Below, piece after piece: positions 8,251 through 15,837 of a stretch of DNA of 16,121 nt (position 1 is the stretch's first letter; each line of letters begins with the position of its first letter). The DNA is from Pseudomonadota bacterium. Lineage in GTDB: Bacteria; Pseudomonadota; Gammaproteobacteria; Burkholderiales; Thiobacillaceae. Where the stretch lies: assembly GCA_021780975.1 (NCBI GenBank), contig JAJXXS010000356.1, positions 1 to 16,121 on the forward strand, read 5' to 3'. Both the position numbers and the translations under genes were made by a program. Below the pieces are notes generated by a model that made no database searches, was not told the origin of the DNA, and saw only the letters and a program-made list of their open reading frames with translations.

Positions 8251-8356
8251 GGTCTTGTCCTCCATGGCTGGCAGTCAAACAGACGTAAGGCCAACTATAA
8301 ACCCAACGGCCTGAGTTCGACACCTCAAATTCCTTACGCTGCGGCGCGAGGTCTTT

Positions 8357-9655
<1,299 letters not shown>

Positions 9656-9690
9656 GGCCGTTGCGCGCGGGAATTTGTGAATGACGGCGC

Positions 9691-9719
9691 ATCATGGCAC
9701 CAAGGCGGAGGGATGACAA
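9691..9719 (-). promoter_or_regulatory. Candidate sigma-70 promoter for the sigma-54 activator
   Basis: Read on the minus strand, TTGTCA (9714-9719) and CATGAT (9691-9696) are separated by exactly 17 bases, matching 5/6 and 4/6 of the consensus -35 and -10. The predicted start site is about 30 bases before the ATG at 9655. Found by eye and untested. Confidence 0.42.
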
Positions 9720-9741
9720 ACGCTCCGCGGCGCGCAATCAT
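9713..9741 (+). promoter_or_regulatory. Candidate sigma-70 promoter for the GNAT-mutarotase gene
   Basis: ATGACA (9713-9718) and AATCAT (9736-9741) are separated by 17 bases, matching 5/6 and 4/6 of the consensus hexamers. The predicted start site lies about 20 bases before ATG 9767. Its -35 box overlaps the -35 of the divergent candidate promoter, so the two could compete. Found by eye and untested. Confidence 0.35.
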
Positions 9742-9766
9742 CACGCGCCATGTCGAAGCCTGAAGG

Positions 9767-11092
9767 ATGCAAGTGAACGCAGCAGCAGTGGAAATCCGCG
9801 TCGCGCAGTGGGGGGAGGACGCCGCCGCGCTGACGGCCTTGCGCCGCCAGGTGTTCGTGGTGGAGCAGGGCGTGCCGGAGGAACTGGAATGGGATGGGCT
9901 CGATGCCGGGGCGGCGCATTTCCTGGCATGCGCGGACGGTGTGGTGGTGGGCTGCGCGCGCCTGCTGGGCGACGGGCACGTCGGCCGCATGGCGGTGCTG
10001 TCGCCCTGGCGCGGGCGCGGCGTCGGCAGCGCGCTCTTGCGGGAGGTGCTGTCCGCCTGCCGCGCGCGCGGATATGGGCATGCGTTCCTCAATGCGCAGA
10101 CCGCGGCACTGGATTTTTATCGCCGACTGGGGTTTCATGCCGTCGGCGGCGAATTCATAGATGCCGGTATTCCTCACTTTCGCATGGAGCGCGCAATGGA
10201 AAACCTCACCCAGCAACTCAACCAGCAGCATGCCATTGCCGGCAAGTTGCGCTTTGTCGATGCCGCGCCGGGCTTGCCGGTGGCGGAGGTCACCCTGCCG
10301 CAGGCGACTGCGCGCATCGCCGTGAACGGCGCCCAGGTGCTGGAGTGGGCGCCGGCGGGGCAGCAGCCCGTCATCTGGGTGAGCCGCGCCGCGGTGTACC
10401 AGCCCGGCAAGGGCGTGCGCGGCGGGGTGCCGGTGTGCTGGCCCTGGTTCGGCGCCGGCGCGGACGGCAAGCCCGCGCACGGTTTCGTGCGCACACGACT
10501 GTGGCAGGTCAGGGAAACCGGGGTGGGACCGGCCGACACCGTGTTCATCCGCCTGGGCCTGACCGATGACGAGTCCACCCGCGCGCTATGGAACCACGCC
10601 TTCGACGTAGAGTTGGTGGTGAGCGTGGGGGCCGCCCTCAAGATGGAACTCGTCACCCGCAACACCGGGGCGGAAGCGTTCACCATCACCGATGGCCTGC
10701 ATACCTACTTCCGCGTCGGCGACATCGGCAGGACCCGCGTTCTGGGGCTGGAGGACACGGTCTATCTGGACAAGGTGCAGGGCACGGGCGAATCGCGCCA
10801 GGCCGGGGCGGTGCAGTTCGGCGGCGAGACCGACCGGGTGTATATCGGCACGACTGCCGACTGCATCATCGACGACGCGGCCCTGGGCCGCAAGATCCGC
10901 ATCGCCAAATCCGGCAGCCGCTCCACGGTGGTGTGGAACCCGTGGACGGAGAAGGAGAAGGGTTTTGCCGACATGGCGGCCGGCGAGTATCGCGACATGC
11001 TGTGCGTGGAAACCACCAACGCCGGCCCCGACAGCGTCAGCGTGGCGCCCGGCGGCGAGCACCGTCTGGTGGCCTTCGTGGGCGTGGAGTGA
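9767..11092 (+). CDS. GNAT acetyltransferase fused to D-hexose-6-phosphate mutarotase
   Basis: A single 441-residue open frame carrying two complete enzymes. Residues 1-143 are a GNAT N-acetyltransferase of the ElaA/YjcF-like type, with RLLGDGHVGRMAVLSPW (65-81), the acetyl-CoA loop RGRGVG (82-87) and a family-like C-terminus (DFYRRLGF, DAGIPHFRM). Its acceptor substrate is unknown. Residues 144-441 are a full-length YeaD-type mutarotase, which interconverts anomers of glucose-6-phosphate and related sugars. They show VPVCWPWFG (221-229), AHGFVRT (237-243, with H238), DGLHTYFRVGDI (309-320, with H312) and TVVWNPWTEK (387-396). There is no stop between the domains. GGAG at 10186-10189 lies 6 bases before in-frame ATG 10196 (M144), so a separate mutarotase may also be made. 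ATG 9767 has its AAGG only one base away; GTG 9773 (codon 3) is better spaced. Confidence 0.88.
   Translation: MQVNAAAVEIRVAQWGEDAAALTALRRQVFVVEQGVPEELEWDGLDAGAAHFLACADGVVVGCARLLGDGHVGRMAVLSPWRGRGVGSALLREVLSACRARGYGHAFLNAQTAALDFYRRLGFHAVGGEFIDAGIPHFRMERAMENLTQQLNQQHAIAGKLRFVDAAPGLPVAEVTLPQATARIAVNGAQVLEWAPAGQQPVIWVSRAAVYQPGKGVRGGVPVCWPWFGAGADGKPAHGFVRTRLWQVRETGVGPADTVFIRLGLTDDESTRALWNHAFDVELVVSVGAALKMELVTRNTGAEAFTITDGLHTYFRVGDIGRTRVLGLEDTVYLDKVQGTGESRQAGAVQFGGETDRVYIGTTADCIIDDAALGRKIRIAKSGSRSTVVWNPWTEKEKGFADMAAGEYRDMLCVETTNAGPDSVSVAPGGEHRLVAFVGVE
10186..10198 (+). promoter_or_regulatory. Possible internal ribosome-binding site and start for the mutarotase domain
   Basis: GGAG (10186-10189) followed after 6 bases by ATG (10196-10198) sits exactly at the boundary between the GNAT and mutarotase domains, in frame. 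Initiation here would give a free mutarotase of 298 residues, the usual size for YeaD. The arrangement looks like a remnant of two overlapping genes whose separating stop was lost. Confidence 0.45.
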
Positions 11093-11142
11093 AGGCCGCC
11101 GCAGTCGGCAGGAAAGGGCGGGTGGCGTCAGCGTGCACGCGT

Positions 11143-11502
11143 TCAGGTCACGCTGCCGAAGGAACGGTCGGCACTGAACGGCCGCTCCGGCAGGCCGGCG
11201 ATCTTCGAGGCCTGATGCACGGGGCCGCCGGGGAACAGGGTGTACAGCCATTTGCCGCCGCCCTGCGGCTCGAAGCGGTCTTCCAGGGCGCGCAGCATGG
11301 CGGTGCCGGTGCAGACATTGCCCTCCCGGTCGTAATGCTCGCGCAGAAAATGGATCACTTCCCAATGGTCGGGCGTGAGGGTGATGCCTTCCTGCCGTGC
11401 CAGTTCGCGGCCGCGGTCTTCATCCCATTCCGGCAACTCGCAGAGATATTTCCCGGGGATGGCGTTGCTGGTTTCCTTGTTGATGCTGGTGAGGATGTCC
11501 AT
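11143..11502 (-). CDS. DsrC/TusE-like protein lacking the conserved C-terminal cysteines
   Basis: A 119-residue member of the DsrC/TusE/DsvC fold family. In that family DsrC carries sulfur in dissimilatory sulfur metabolism and TusE relays sulfur for tRNA 2-thiouridine. The core is clear: PEWDEDRGRELARQEGI (24-40), TLTPDHWEVIHFLREHY (41-57) and LYTLFPGGPVHQASKIAGLP (86-105). Sulfur transfer needs a penultimate Cys on the flexible tail, and DsrC has a second Cys at the QA(C)KIAG position. Here that position is S99 and the tail (ERPFSADRSFGSVT) has no Cys. The only cysteines are C21 and C64. Ordinary sulfur relay is therefore unlikely, and a regulatory or binding role is an inference. AGGAG overlaps the stop of the upstream paralogue, 11 bases away, so the pair is one transcript. 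Confidence 0.87.
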   Translation of the reverse strand: MDILTSINKETSNAIPGKYLCELPEWDEDRGRELARQEGITLTPDHWEVIHFLREHYDREGNVCTGTAMLRALEDRFEPQGGGKWLYTLFPGGPVHQASKIAGLPERPFSADRSFGSVT

Positions 11503-11513
11503 CGCATAACTCC

Positions 11514-11843
11514 TTAGCTGAGGTAGGCGCGGGCTTCGCTGCCGGGATCGGGCAGGCCCGCGATGCGCCACGCATGGCGGGCGCCGCGAAACAGTTCGTT
11601 TACACAGTCGCCTGGCAGTCCGGCGAGATGGCATATGTGCGACAGGGCGGGCAGCGATTGGCAGTCACGCCAGTGGGCGCGCAGCACCTGGATGACTTTC
11701 CAGTGATGGGGGGTGAGCGGTCCGAGGCCGTCGAGCGCGGCGACCTCGCGCGCCAGGGTCTCGTTCCATCGGTCCCCATCTAGCAGAAAGCCGTTGGCAT
11801 CGAACAGCTCGACCTGATTGGGGAAATTTGCTTTCGCGTCCAT
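11514..11843 (-). CDS. Second, divergent DsrC/TusE-like protein without C-terminal cysteines
   Basis: A 109-residue DsrC/TusE-fold protein. It begins with the family's VELFDANGFLLDGDRWNETL (11-30), followed by LTPHHWKVIQVLRAHW (43-58) and ELFRGARHAWRIAGLPDP (83-100). It is more divergent than its downstream neighbour: the QACKIAG-like position reads HAWRIAG, and the tail GSEARAYLS has no Cys. Its cysteines (C61, C71, C80) lie in the middle of the protein, where DsrC and TusE have none that I know of. The ATG at 11843 is preceded by a clear AGGAG. The two paralogues differ strongly, so the duplication is old or the copies have separate roles. Sulfur carriage through the canonical thiol is not possible. 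Function unknown. Confidence 0.82.
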   Translation of the reverse strand: MDAKANFPNQVELFDANGFLLDGDRWNETLAREVAALDGLGPLTPHHWKVIQVLRAHWRDCQSLPALSHICHLAGLPGDCVNELFRGARHAWRIAGLPDPGSEARAYLS

Positions 11844-11873
11844 GCCAGTCTCCTGAGAGCGGCAATGAGTTGC

Positions 11874-11886
11874 TACCGGTATAGCA
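11874..11886 (-). promoter_or_regulatory. Candidate extended -10 promoter with overlapping palindrome, DsrC-like pair
   Basis: On the minus strand TGCTATACC (11878-11886) resembles an extended -10 element, about 35 bases upstream of the ATG at 11843. No good -35 is visible 17 bases further up. The perfect 8-bp palindrome TACCGGTA (11874-11881) overlaps the -10 and could be an operator. It lies in the 114-base gap between the SUMF-like gene and the DsrC-like pair, so the pair may have its own promoter. Confidence 0.3.
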
Positions 11887-11957
11887 TGCACGTGCGCGCG
11901 CTGCGGTCAGGAATTGCTTATATGCGCGCAGCCGCGCGTCCGTGGCGCCCGAGCGCG

Positions 11958-12818
11958 TCAGGCGATTTCGCGTACCACGCGAAAGCCGAGGTTGAGGTCC
12001 AGTTCGTCGAGCAGGCGCGGACGGCGCGCGGCCGAGCGGGCCGATTCCGGCGGGTCGAACCAGGAGCCGCCCTTGCTCACCACGGCTTTCTTGCTGACCG
12101 GATAGTGGGGGATGCGTCCCCATACCCAGGGCGTGGTGGTGAACTCCCATACGTTGCCATGCATTTCGTGCAGGCCCCACAGGTTGGGCGGCAGGCTGCC
12201 CACCTCGGTGGCGCGGCAGTTGAAGAAGCAGCGCGACAGCAGGCCCGGGCTTTTGCCGCCGCGCGCGTTGAAGCTGGTGCTGCCGTTGTAATGCACGAGA
12301 TCGGGGTTGATGCGGTCGCCGAAGAAATAGGCTGTGGCGGTGCCGGCGCGGCAGGCGAACTCCCATTCCTCTTCCGTGGGCAGGCGATAGCGCTGGCCGG
12401 TGTGCTGCGACAGCCAGGCGCAGTAGGCCTCGGCCTCGTCCTTGCGTACGTTGATGACGGGGTAGCGTCCCGACAGCCACACCAGTTCGCGCCGCGGCGT
12501 CCAGCCGGTGGCCCGGGCGTACACCTCGAATTCCTCCGTGGTGACGACATGGCGGCCGAGGGCGAAGGGCACGCTGACGAAGGCGCCGCGCCGCGGCTGG
12601 TCGTTCAGGCGCATTTCCTCGGGCGGCGCGCCGATCTCGAACAGCCCCGGGGGGATGACCATGAGCTCCGGACCGTACAGCCCAGGCCCCATGTCATCGC
12701 GGAATTGGCGGCCGGGCAGGCCCAGGGTCTGCGCGGTCTCCGCCTGCAGCGCCTTGAGTTCGTCGGGCGTCATGGCGAAAGTGTCGTAGGGCTGGATGCG
12801 GGGGGCGGCGGCGTGCAT
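11958..12818 (-). CDS. SUMF1/formylglycine-generating-enzyme-like domain protein
   Basis: A 286-residue protein of the FGE-sulfatase (SUMF1/EgtB/PvdO-like) fold. Landmarks are MVIPPGLFEIGAP (53-65), YPVINVRKDEAEAYCAWLS (119-137), the hallmark YRLPTEEEWEFACRAGT (144-160), LWGLHEMHGNVWEFTTTPW (213-231), VSKGGSWFDPP (247-257) and the terminal LNLGFRVVRE (275-284). True aerobic formylglycine-generating enzymes have two catalytic Cys between the GGS motif and the NLGFR end; here that stretch (SARSAARRPRLLDELD) has none. It is therefore probably not a sulfatase activator. No sulfatase is nearby. It has no signal peptide. ATG 12818 is used; ATG 12773 is an alternative, and neither has a strong Shine-Dalgarno. 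It lies upstream of the DsrC-like pair on the same strand. Confidence 0.86.
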   Translation of the reverse strand: MHAAAPRIQPYDTFAMTPDELKALQAETAQTLGLPGRQFRDDMGPGLYGPELMVIPPGLFEIGAPPEEMRLNDQPRRGAFVSVPFALGRHVVTTEEFEVYARATGWTPRRELVWLSGRYPVINVRKDEAEAYCAWLSQHTGQRYRLPTEEEWEFACRAGTATAYFFGDRINPDLVHYNGSTSFNARGGKSPGLLSRCFFNCRATEVGSLPPNLWGLHEMHGNVWEFTTTPWVWGRIPHYPVSKKAVVSKGGSWFDPPESARSAARRPRLLDELDLNLGFRVVREIA

Positions 12819-12849
12819 GAAAAAGGACGTAATTTGTGCAACGGTTTTA

Positions 12850-12878
12850 AGTCTAGCGACTTCTGTCTGCGCTGGTAA
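12850..12878 (-). promoter_or_regulatory. Candidate sigma-70 promoter for the SUMF-like gene
   Basis: On the minus strand TTACCA (12873-12878) and TAGACT (12850-12855) are separated by 17 bases, each matching 4/6 of consensus. The predicted start site is about 25 bases before ATG 12818. The surrounding divergent gap is visibly more AT-rich than the flanking genes, which supports promoter location. Found by eye. Confidence 0.4.
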
Positions 12879-12911
12879 GCCATGCTTTTTATTGAGCGTG
12901 TGCTGGCGGGC

Positions 12912-12940
12912 TTGCAATCGCCGCGCAAAAAAACTAGCTT
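12912..12940 (+). promoter_or_regulatory. Weak candidate promoter for iorAB
   Basis: TTGCAA (12912-12917) and TAGCTT (12935-12940) are separated by 17 bases that include a run of seven A residues. They match 4/6 and 3/6 of consensus. It lies about 75 bases before the iorA start, in the divergent intergenic region shared with the SUMF-like gene. Weak by sequence, supported mainly by position. Confidence 0.25.
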
Positions 12941-13016
12941 TACTTATGTCTCGCACCCCCGGCCGACATCGGCAACGCGGGCTATCTCCGCAGCTTTCCG
13001 GACATCGAGGTCTTCC

Positions 13017-13478
13017 ATGATCGAATTCCAGCTCAACGGCCGCGCCGTGGCCCTGGCCGTGGACCCTTCCACCCCGCTTTTGTGGGCGCTGCGCGACCAC
13101 CTGGCCATGACGGGCACCAAATTCGGCTGCGGCGAGGCGCTGTGCGGCGCCTGCACCGTACACCTGGACGGCGCGGCGATCCGCAGCTGCGTCACGCCGC
13201 TGTCGGCCGTGGCCGGGAAAAAGGTGCAGACCATCGAGGCCATGCAGGATGACATGATCGGCCGCGCCGTGCAGAAGGCCTGGATCGAGCACGACGTGGT
13301 GCAGTGCGGCTACTGCCAGAGCGGCCAGATCATGAGCGCGGTGAGCCTGCTGAAGGCCCATCCGCATCCCAGCGAGGCCGACATCGTCGGCGCCATGTCC
13401 GGCAACCTCTGCCGCTGCGGCACCTATCAGCGCATCAAGGCGGCGATTCAAGCCGCTGCGGCCGAACTCGCCGCGTAA
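13017..13478 (+). CDS. iorA: [2Fe-2S] subunit of isoquinoline 1-oxidoreductase-type molybdenum hydroxylase
   Basis: A 153-residue small subunit of the xanthine-oxidase family that carries two [2Fe-2S] clusters and takes electrons from the molybdenum centre. The N-terminal plant-ferredoxin-type cluster uses C38, C43, C46 and C58 (KFGCGEALCGACTVHLDG). The C-terminal helical cluster uses C97, C100, C132 and C134 (QCGYCQSGQ and GNLCRCGTYQRI). All eight ligands are present, and the length is normal for IorA-type subunits. ATG 13017 is chosen because MIEFQLNGR is the family N-terminus, with GAGG upstream; the frame is open further upstream without conserved sequence. It is followed after 17 bases by the large subunit. 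The substrate is uncertain: IorA relatives also serve aldehyde and N-heterocycle oxidation. Confidence 0.92.
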   Translation: MIEFQLNGRAVALAVDPSTPLLWALRDHLAMTGTKFGCGEALCGACTVHLDGAAIRSCVTPLSAVAGKKVQTIEAMQDDMIGRAVQKAWIEHDVVQCGYCQSGQIMSAVSLLKAHPHPSEADIVGAMSGNLCRCGTYQRIKAAIQAAAAELAA

Positions 13479-13495
13479 CCCCGGGAGGCGACAGC

Positions 13496-15733
13496 ATGCG
13501 ATATGAAGCCCTGATGCAGCGCCTGGCGCATCACGCGCTGCCTGGCGAGGACGAGCCAAACAACGGTGGCGCGGCCTTGAGCCGGCGCGAGTTCCTCAAG
13601 CTGTCCGCGGGTTCCGCCTTTGCCCTGGGCCTGTTCACGCTGCCGCAGGTCGCCCATGCGGCGGGCGGCGGCCAGGCACTGAAGCCGAACGAGATGCCGG
13701 ATGCGTTCATTGCCGTGCGCACGGATGGCGGCGTCGTCATCCAGGTCAATCGCCTGGAATTCGGTCAGGGCGTCTACACGGCCCTACCCATGCTGCTGGC
13801 CGAGGAATTCGACGCCGACTGGGCGCACGTCGAGCCGCAGCTGGCGCCGGCGGGCAACGCCTACAAGGATCCCTACATGGGCATGCAGATGACCGGCGGC
13901 TCGATGTCGGTGAAGAACTCCTGGCTGCAGTACCGCGACCTGGGGGCGCGGGCGCGCGCCATGTTTGTCGCCGCCGCGGCGCGGCGCTGGGGGGTAAGCC
14001 CCGCATCCTGCCGGACGCAGGACAGCCAGGTGTTGGGGCCGGACGGACAGCGTGCGCCTTACGGCGAACTGGCCGCGGCCGCCATGCAGGAGGCGGTGCC
14101 CGATCAGGTGGCCTTGAAGGTGCCTGCGGACTTTACGCTCATCGGCAAGCCTACCCGCCGCCTCGATTCGCCCGCCAAGGTGAGCGGCCGCGAGCAGTAT
14201 GGGCTGGACGTGCATCTGCCGGGCATGAAGACCGTGCTGCTCGCCAAGCCGCCGGTGTTCGGCGCCCGCCTGGGGCGCTGGGACGCTGCCGCGGCGCGCC
14301 GGGTGGTGGGTGTGGCGGACGTCTTCCCGGTGCAACTGGATCGCGGCGCGAGCGGCTTGGCCGTGGTGGCGGAGGGCTTCTGGCCGGCGCAGCAGGGGCG
14401 GCGGGCATTGCAGGTCGAGTGGGACACGTCCGGGGTGGAGAAGGTGGATTCCGCCCGCCAGCTCGCGCATTATCGCGAGTTGGCCGGCACACCTGGCCTG
14501 GTGGCGCGCGCCGATGACGTATCCGCGCTCGGCCAGGCTGCGCACCGCCTGCATGCCGAGTACGAGTTTCCCTATCTGGCGCACGCTCCCATGGAAGTGC
14601 TCAACTGCACGCTGCACTACAGCGGCGAGCGCTGCGAAATCTGGGTCGGCACGCAGTTCCAGACCATGGATCAGCTCGCGGTGGCCAAGGTGCTGGGCCT
14701 GAAGCCCGAGCAGGTCGTCATTCATACGCAGATGGCGGGCGGCGGCTTCGGGCGGCGCGCGGTGCCCACCTCCGACTACATGGTCGAGGCCGCCTGGGTG
14801 GCCAAGGGGTGGCGCCAAGCCGGCCACGTCGAGCCCATCAAGGTCATGTGGACGCGCGAAGACGACCTGCATGGCGGCTACTACCGCTCGGCCTACCTGC
14901 ACCGCGTGGACATCGGCTTCAATGGCTCCGGCCGCATTCTCGGCTGGAAGCACACGGTGGTGGGCCAATCCATCGTCGCCGGCACGTCGATGGCCCCGTT
15001 CCTCATGAAGGGTGGCATCGACCATCTCGTGGTGGAAGGCATCGTCGACACACCCTACCGCCTGCCCATGCATCTGGAGGTGCACCAGCCCGAGGTCAAC
15101 GTGCCCGTGTTGTGGTGGCGGTCGGTGGGCAACACCCACACCGCCTACGTGATGGAGACGCTCGTCGACGAACTCGCCCAGCAGTCCGGCATCGATACGG
15201 TGGCCTACCGCAAGCAGCTCATGCAGGGTCGTCATCCGCGCCATGCGGCCGCGCTCGATCTGGCGGTGAGCCAGTCGGGCTACGGCCGGCGCACGCTGCC
15301 GAAGAACCACGCCTGGGGCGTGGCGGTGCACGAGGCCTTCGGCTCGGTGGTGGCCTATGTGGTCGAAGCGGCGCTGGAGAACGGCCAGCCGCGCCTGCTG
15401 CGGGCGACCGCCGGGGTGCACTGCAATCTGGCGGTCAATCCGCTCACCGTGCGCGCGCAGATAGAAGGGGCGGCGCTCATGGCCTTGTCCACGACGCTGC
15501 CCGGCAATGCCATCACCCTCAAGGATGGCGTGGTGCAGCAGGACAATTTCGACACCTACGCCATCGCGCGCATGAACGTCATGCCGGAGATCGACGTGCA
15601 CATCGTGCCCTCGGCCGATCCGCCCATGGGCATGGGGGAGCCAGGATTGCCGCCGCTGGCGCCGGCCTACGCCAACGCCATTGCGCGCCTGACCGGCAGG
15701 CGGCTGCGCCGTTTGCCGTTCGATCTGTCCTAG
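13496..15733 (+). CDS. iorB: Molybdopterin-binding large subunit, isoquinoline 1-oxidoreductase type, Tat-exported
   Basis: A 745-residue catalytic subunit of the IorB branch of the xanthine oxidase family, hydroxylating N-heterocycles or oxidising aldehydes with water as oxygen donor. A twin-arginine signal is visible (SRREFLKLS, 29-37, then a hydrophobic stretch to AHAAGG at about 58), so the complex is probably periplasmic, with the small subunit carried along. Cofactor motifs include QMTGGSMSVKNSW (131-143), QMAGGGFGRRAVPTSDY (412-428) and the C-terminal GMGEPGLPPLAPAYANAIAR (712-731). Within the last, E715 is the expected catalytic Glu. A GGAGG lies 8 bases before ATG 13496. No cytochrome c subunit and no XdhC-type cofactor-insertion gene follows within the window; the next gene is convergent. 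The real substrate cannot be told from sequence. Confidence 0.92.
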   Translation: MRYEALMQRLAHHALPGEDEPNNGGAALSRREFLKLSAGSAFALGLFTLPQVAHAAGGGQALKPNEMPDAFIAVRTDGGVVIQVNRLEFGQGVYTALPMLLAEEFDADWAHVEPQLAPAGNAYKDPYMGMQMTGGSMSVKNSWLQYRDLGARARAMFVAAAARRWGVSPASCRTQDSQVLGPDGQRAPYGELAAAAMQEAVPDQVALKVPADFTLIGKPTRRLDSPAKVSGREQYGLDVHLPGMKTVLLAKPPVFGARLGRWDAAAARRVVGVADVFPVQLDRGASGLAVVAEGFWPAQQGRRALQVEWDTSGVEKVDSARQLAHYRELAGTPGLVARADDVSALGQAAHRLHAEYEFPYLAHAPMEVLNCTLHYSGERCEIWVGTQFQTMDQLAVAKVLGLKPEQVVIHTQMAGGGFGRRAVPTSDYMVEAAWVAKGWRQAGHVEPIKVMWTREDDLHGGYYRSAYLHRVDIGFNGSGRILGWKHTVVGQSIVAGTSMAPFLMKGGIDHLVVEGIVDTPYRLPMHLEVHQPEVNVPVLWWRSVGNTHTAYVMETLVDELAQQSGIDTVAYRKQLMQGRHPRHAAALDLAVSQSGYGRRTLPKNHAWGVAVHEAFGSVVAYVVEAALENGQPRLLRATAGVHCNLAVNPLTVRAQIEGAALMALSTTLPGNAITLKDGVVQQDNFDTYAIARMNVMPEIDVHIVPSADPPMGMGEPGLPPLAPAYANAIARLTGRRLRRLPFDLS

Positions 15734-15736
15734 GAG

Positions 15737-15762
15737 CCTCTCGCCCCATCCTCTCGCCCCAT
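15737..15762 (+). repeat. 13-bp perfect tandem duplication after iorB
   Basis: CCTCTCGCCCCAT occurs twice head to tail (15737-15749 and 15750-15762), beginning 4 bases after the iorB stop. It probably arose by replication slippage. No gene function is implied. Confidence 0.75.
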
Positions 15763-15770
15763 CAGGGAAG

Positions 15771-15786
15771 CCCGCCAAAGTGCGGG
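15771..15786 (+). terminator. Possible weak terminator hairpin downstream of iorB
   Basis: CCCGC (15771-15775) and GCGGG (15782-15786) form a 5-bp GC stem with a 6-base loop, 38 bases after the iorB stop. No T-run follows, so an intrinsic terminator is doubtful. A second, smaller hairpin (CCGC-GTTT-GCGG, 15818-15829) lies just before the convergent gene's stop. Confidence 0.25.
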
Positions 15787-15837
15787 GTCCCGCCATCTGT
15801 ATTTGCGCATGCACGCGCCGCGTTTGCGGGACTTTAT

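Noticed and set aside
8283..8338. CGTAAGG / CCTTACG inverted repeat between the sigma-54 activator and the small acidic gene
   Set aside because: The 7-bp arms are 42 bases apart with no T-run, too weak for a terminator and not clearly an operator.
11143..11843. Functional TusE or DsrC sulfur carriers
   Set aside because: Neither protein has the penultimate Cys required for persulfide transfer.
13017..15733. Xanthine dehydrogenase or carbon monoxide dehydrogenase
   Set aside because: There is no FAD subunit, the large subunit has a Tat signal, and the GGGFGRR and C-terminal GEPG motifs follow the IorB branch.
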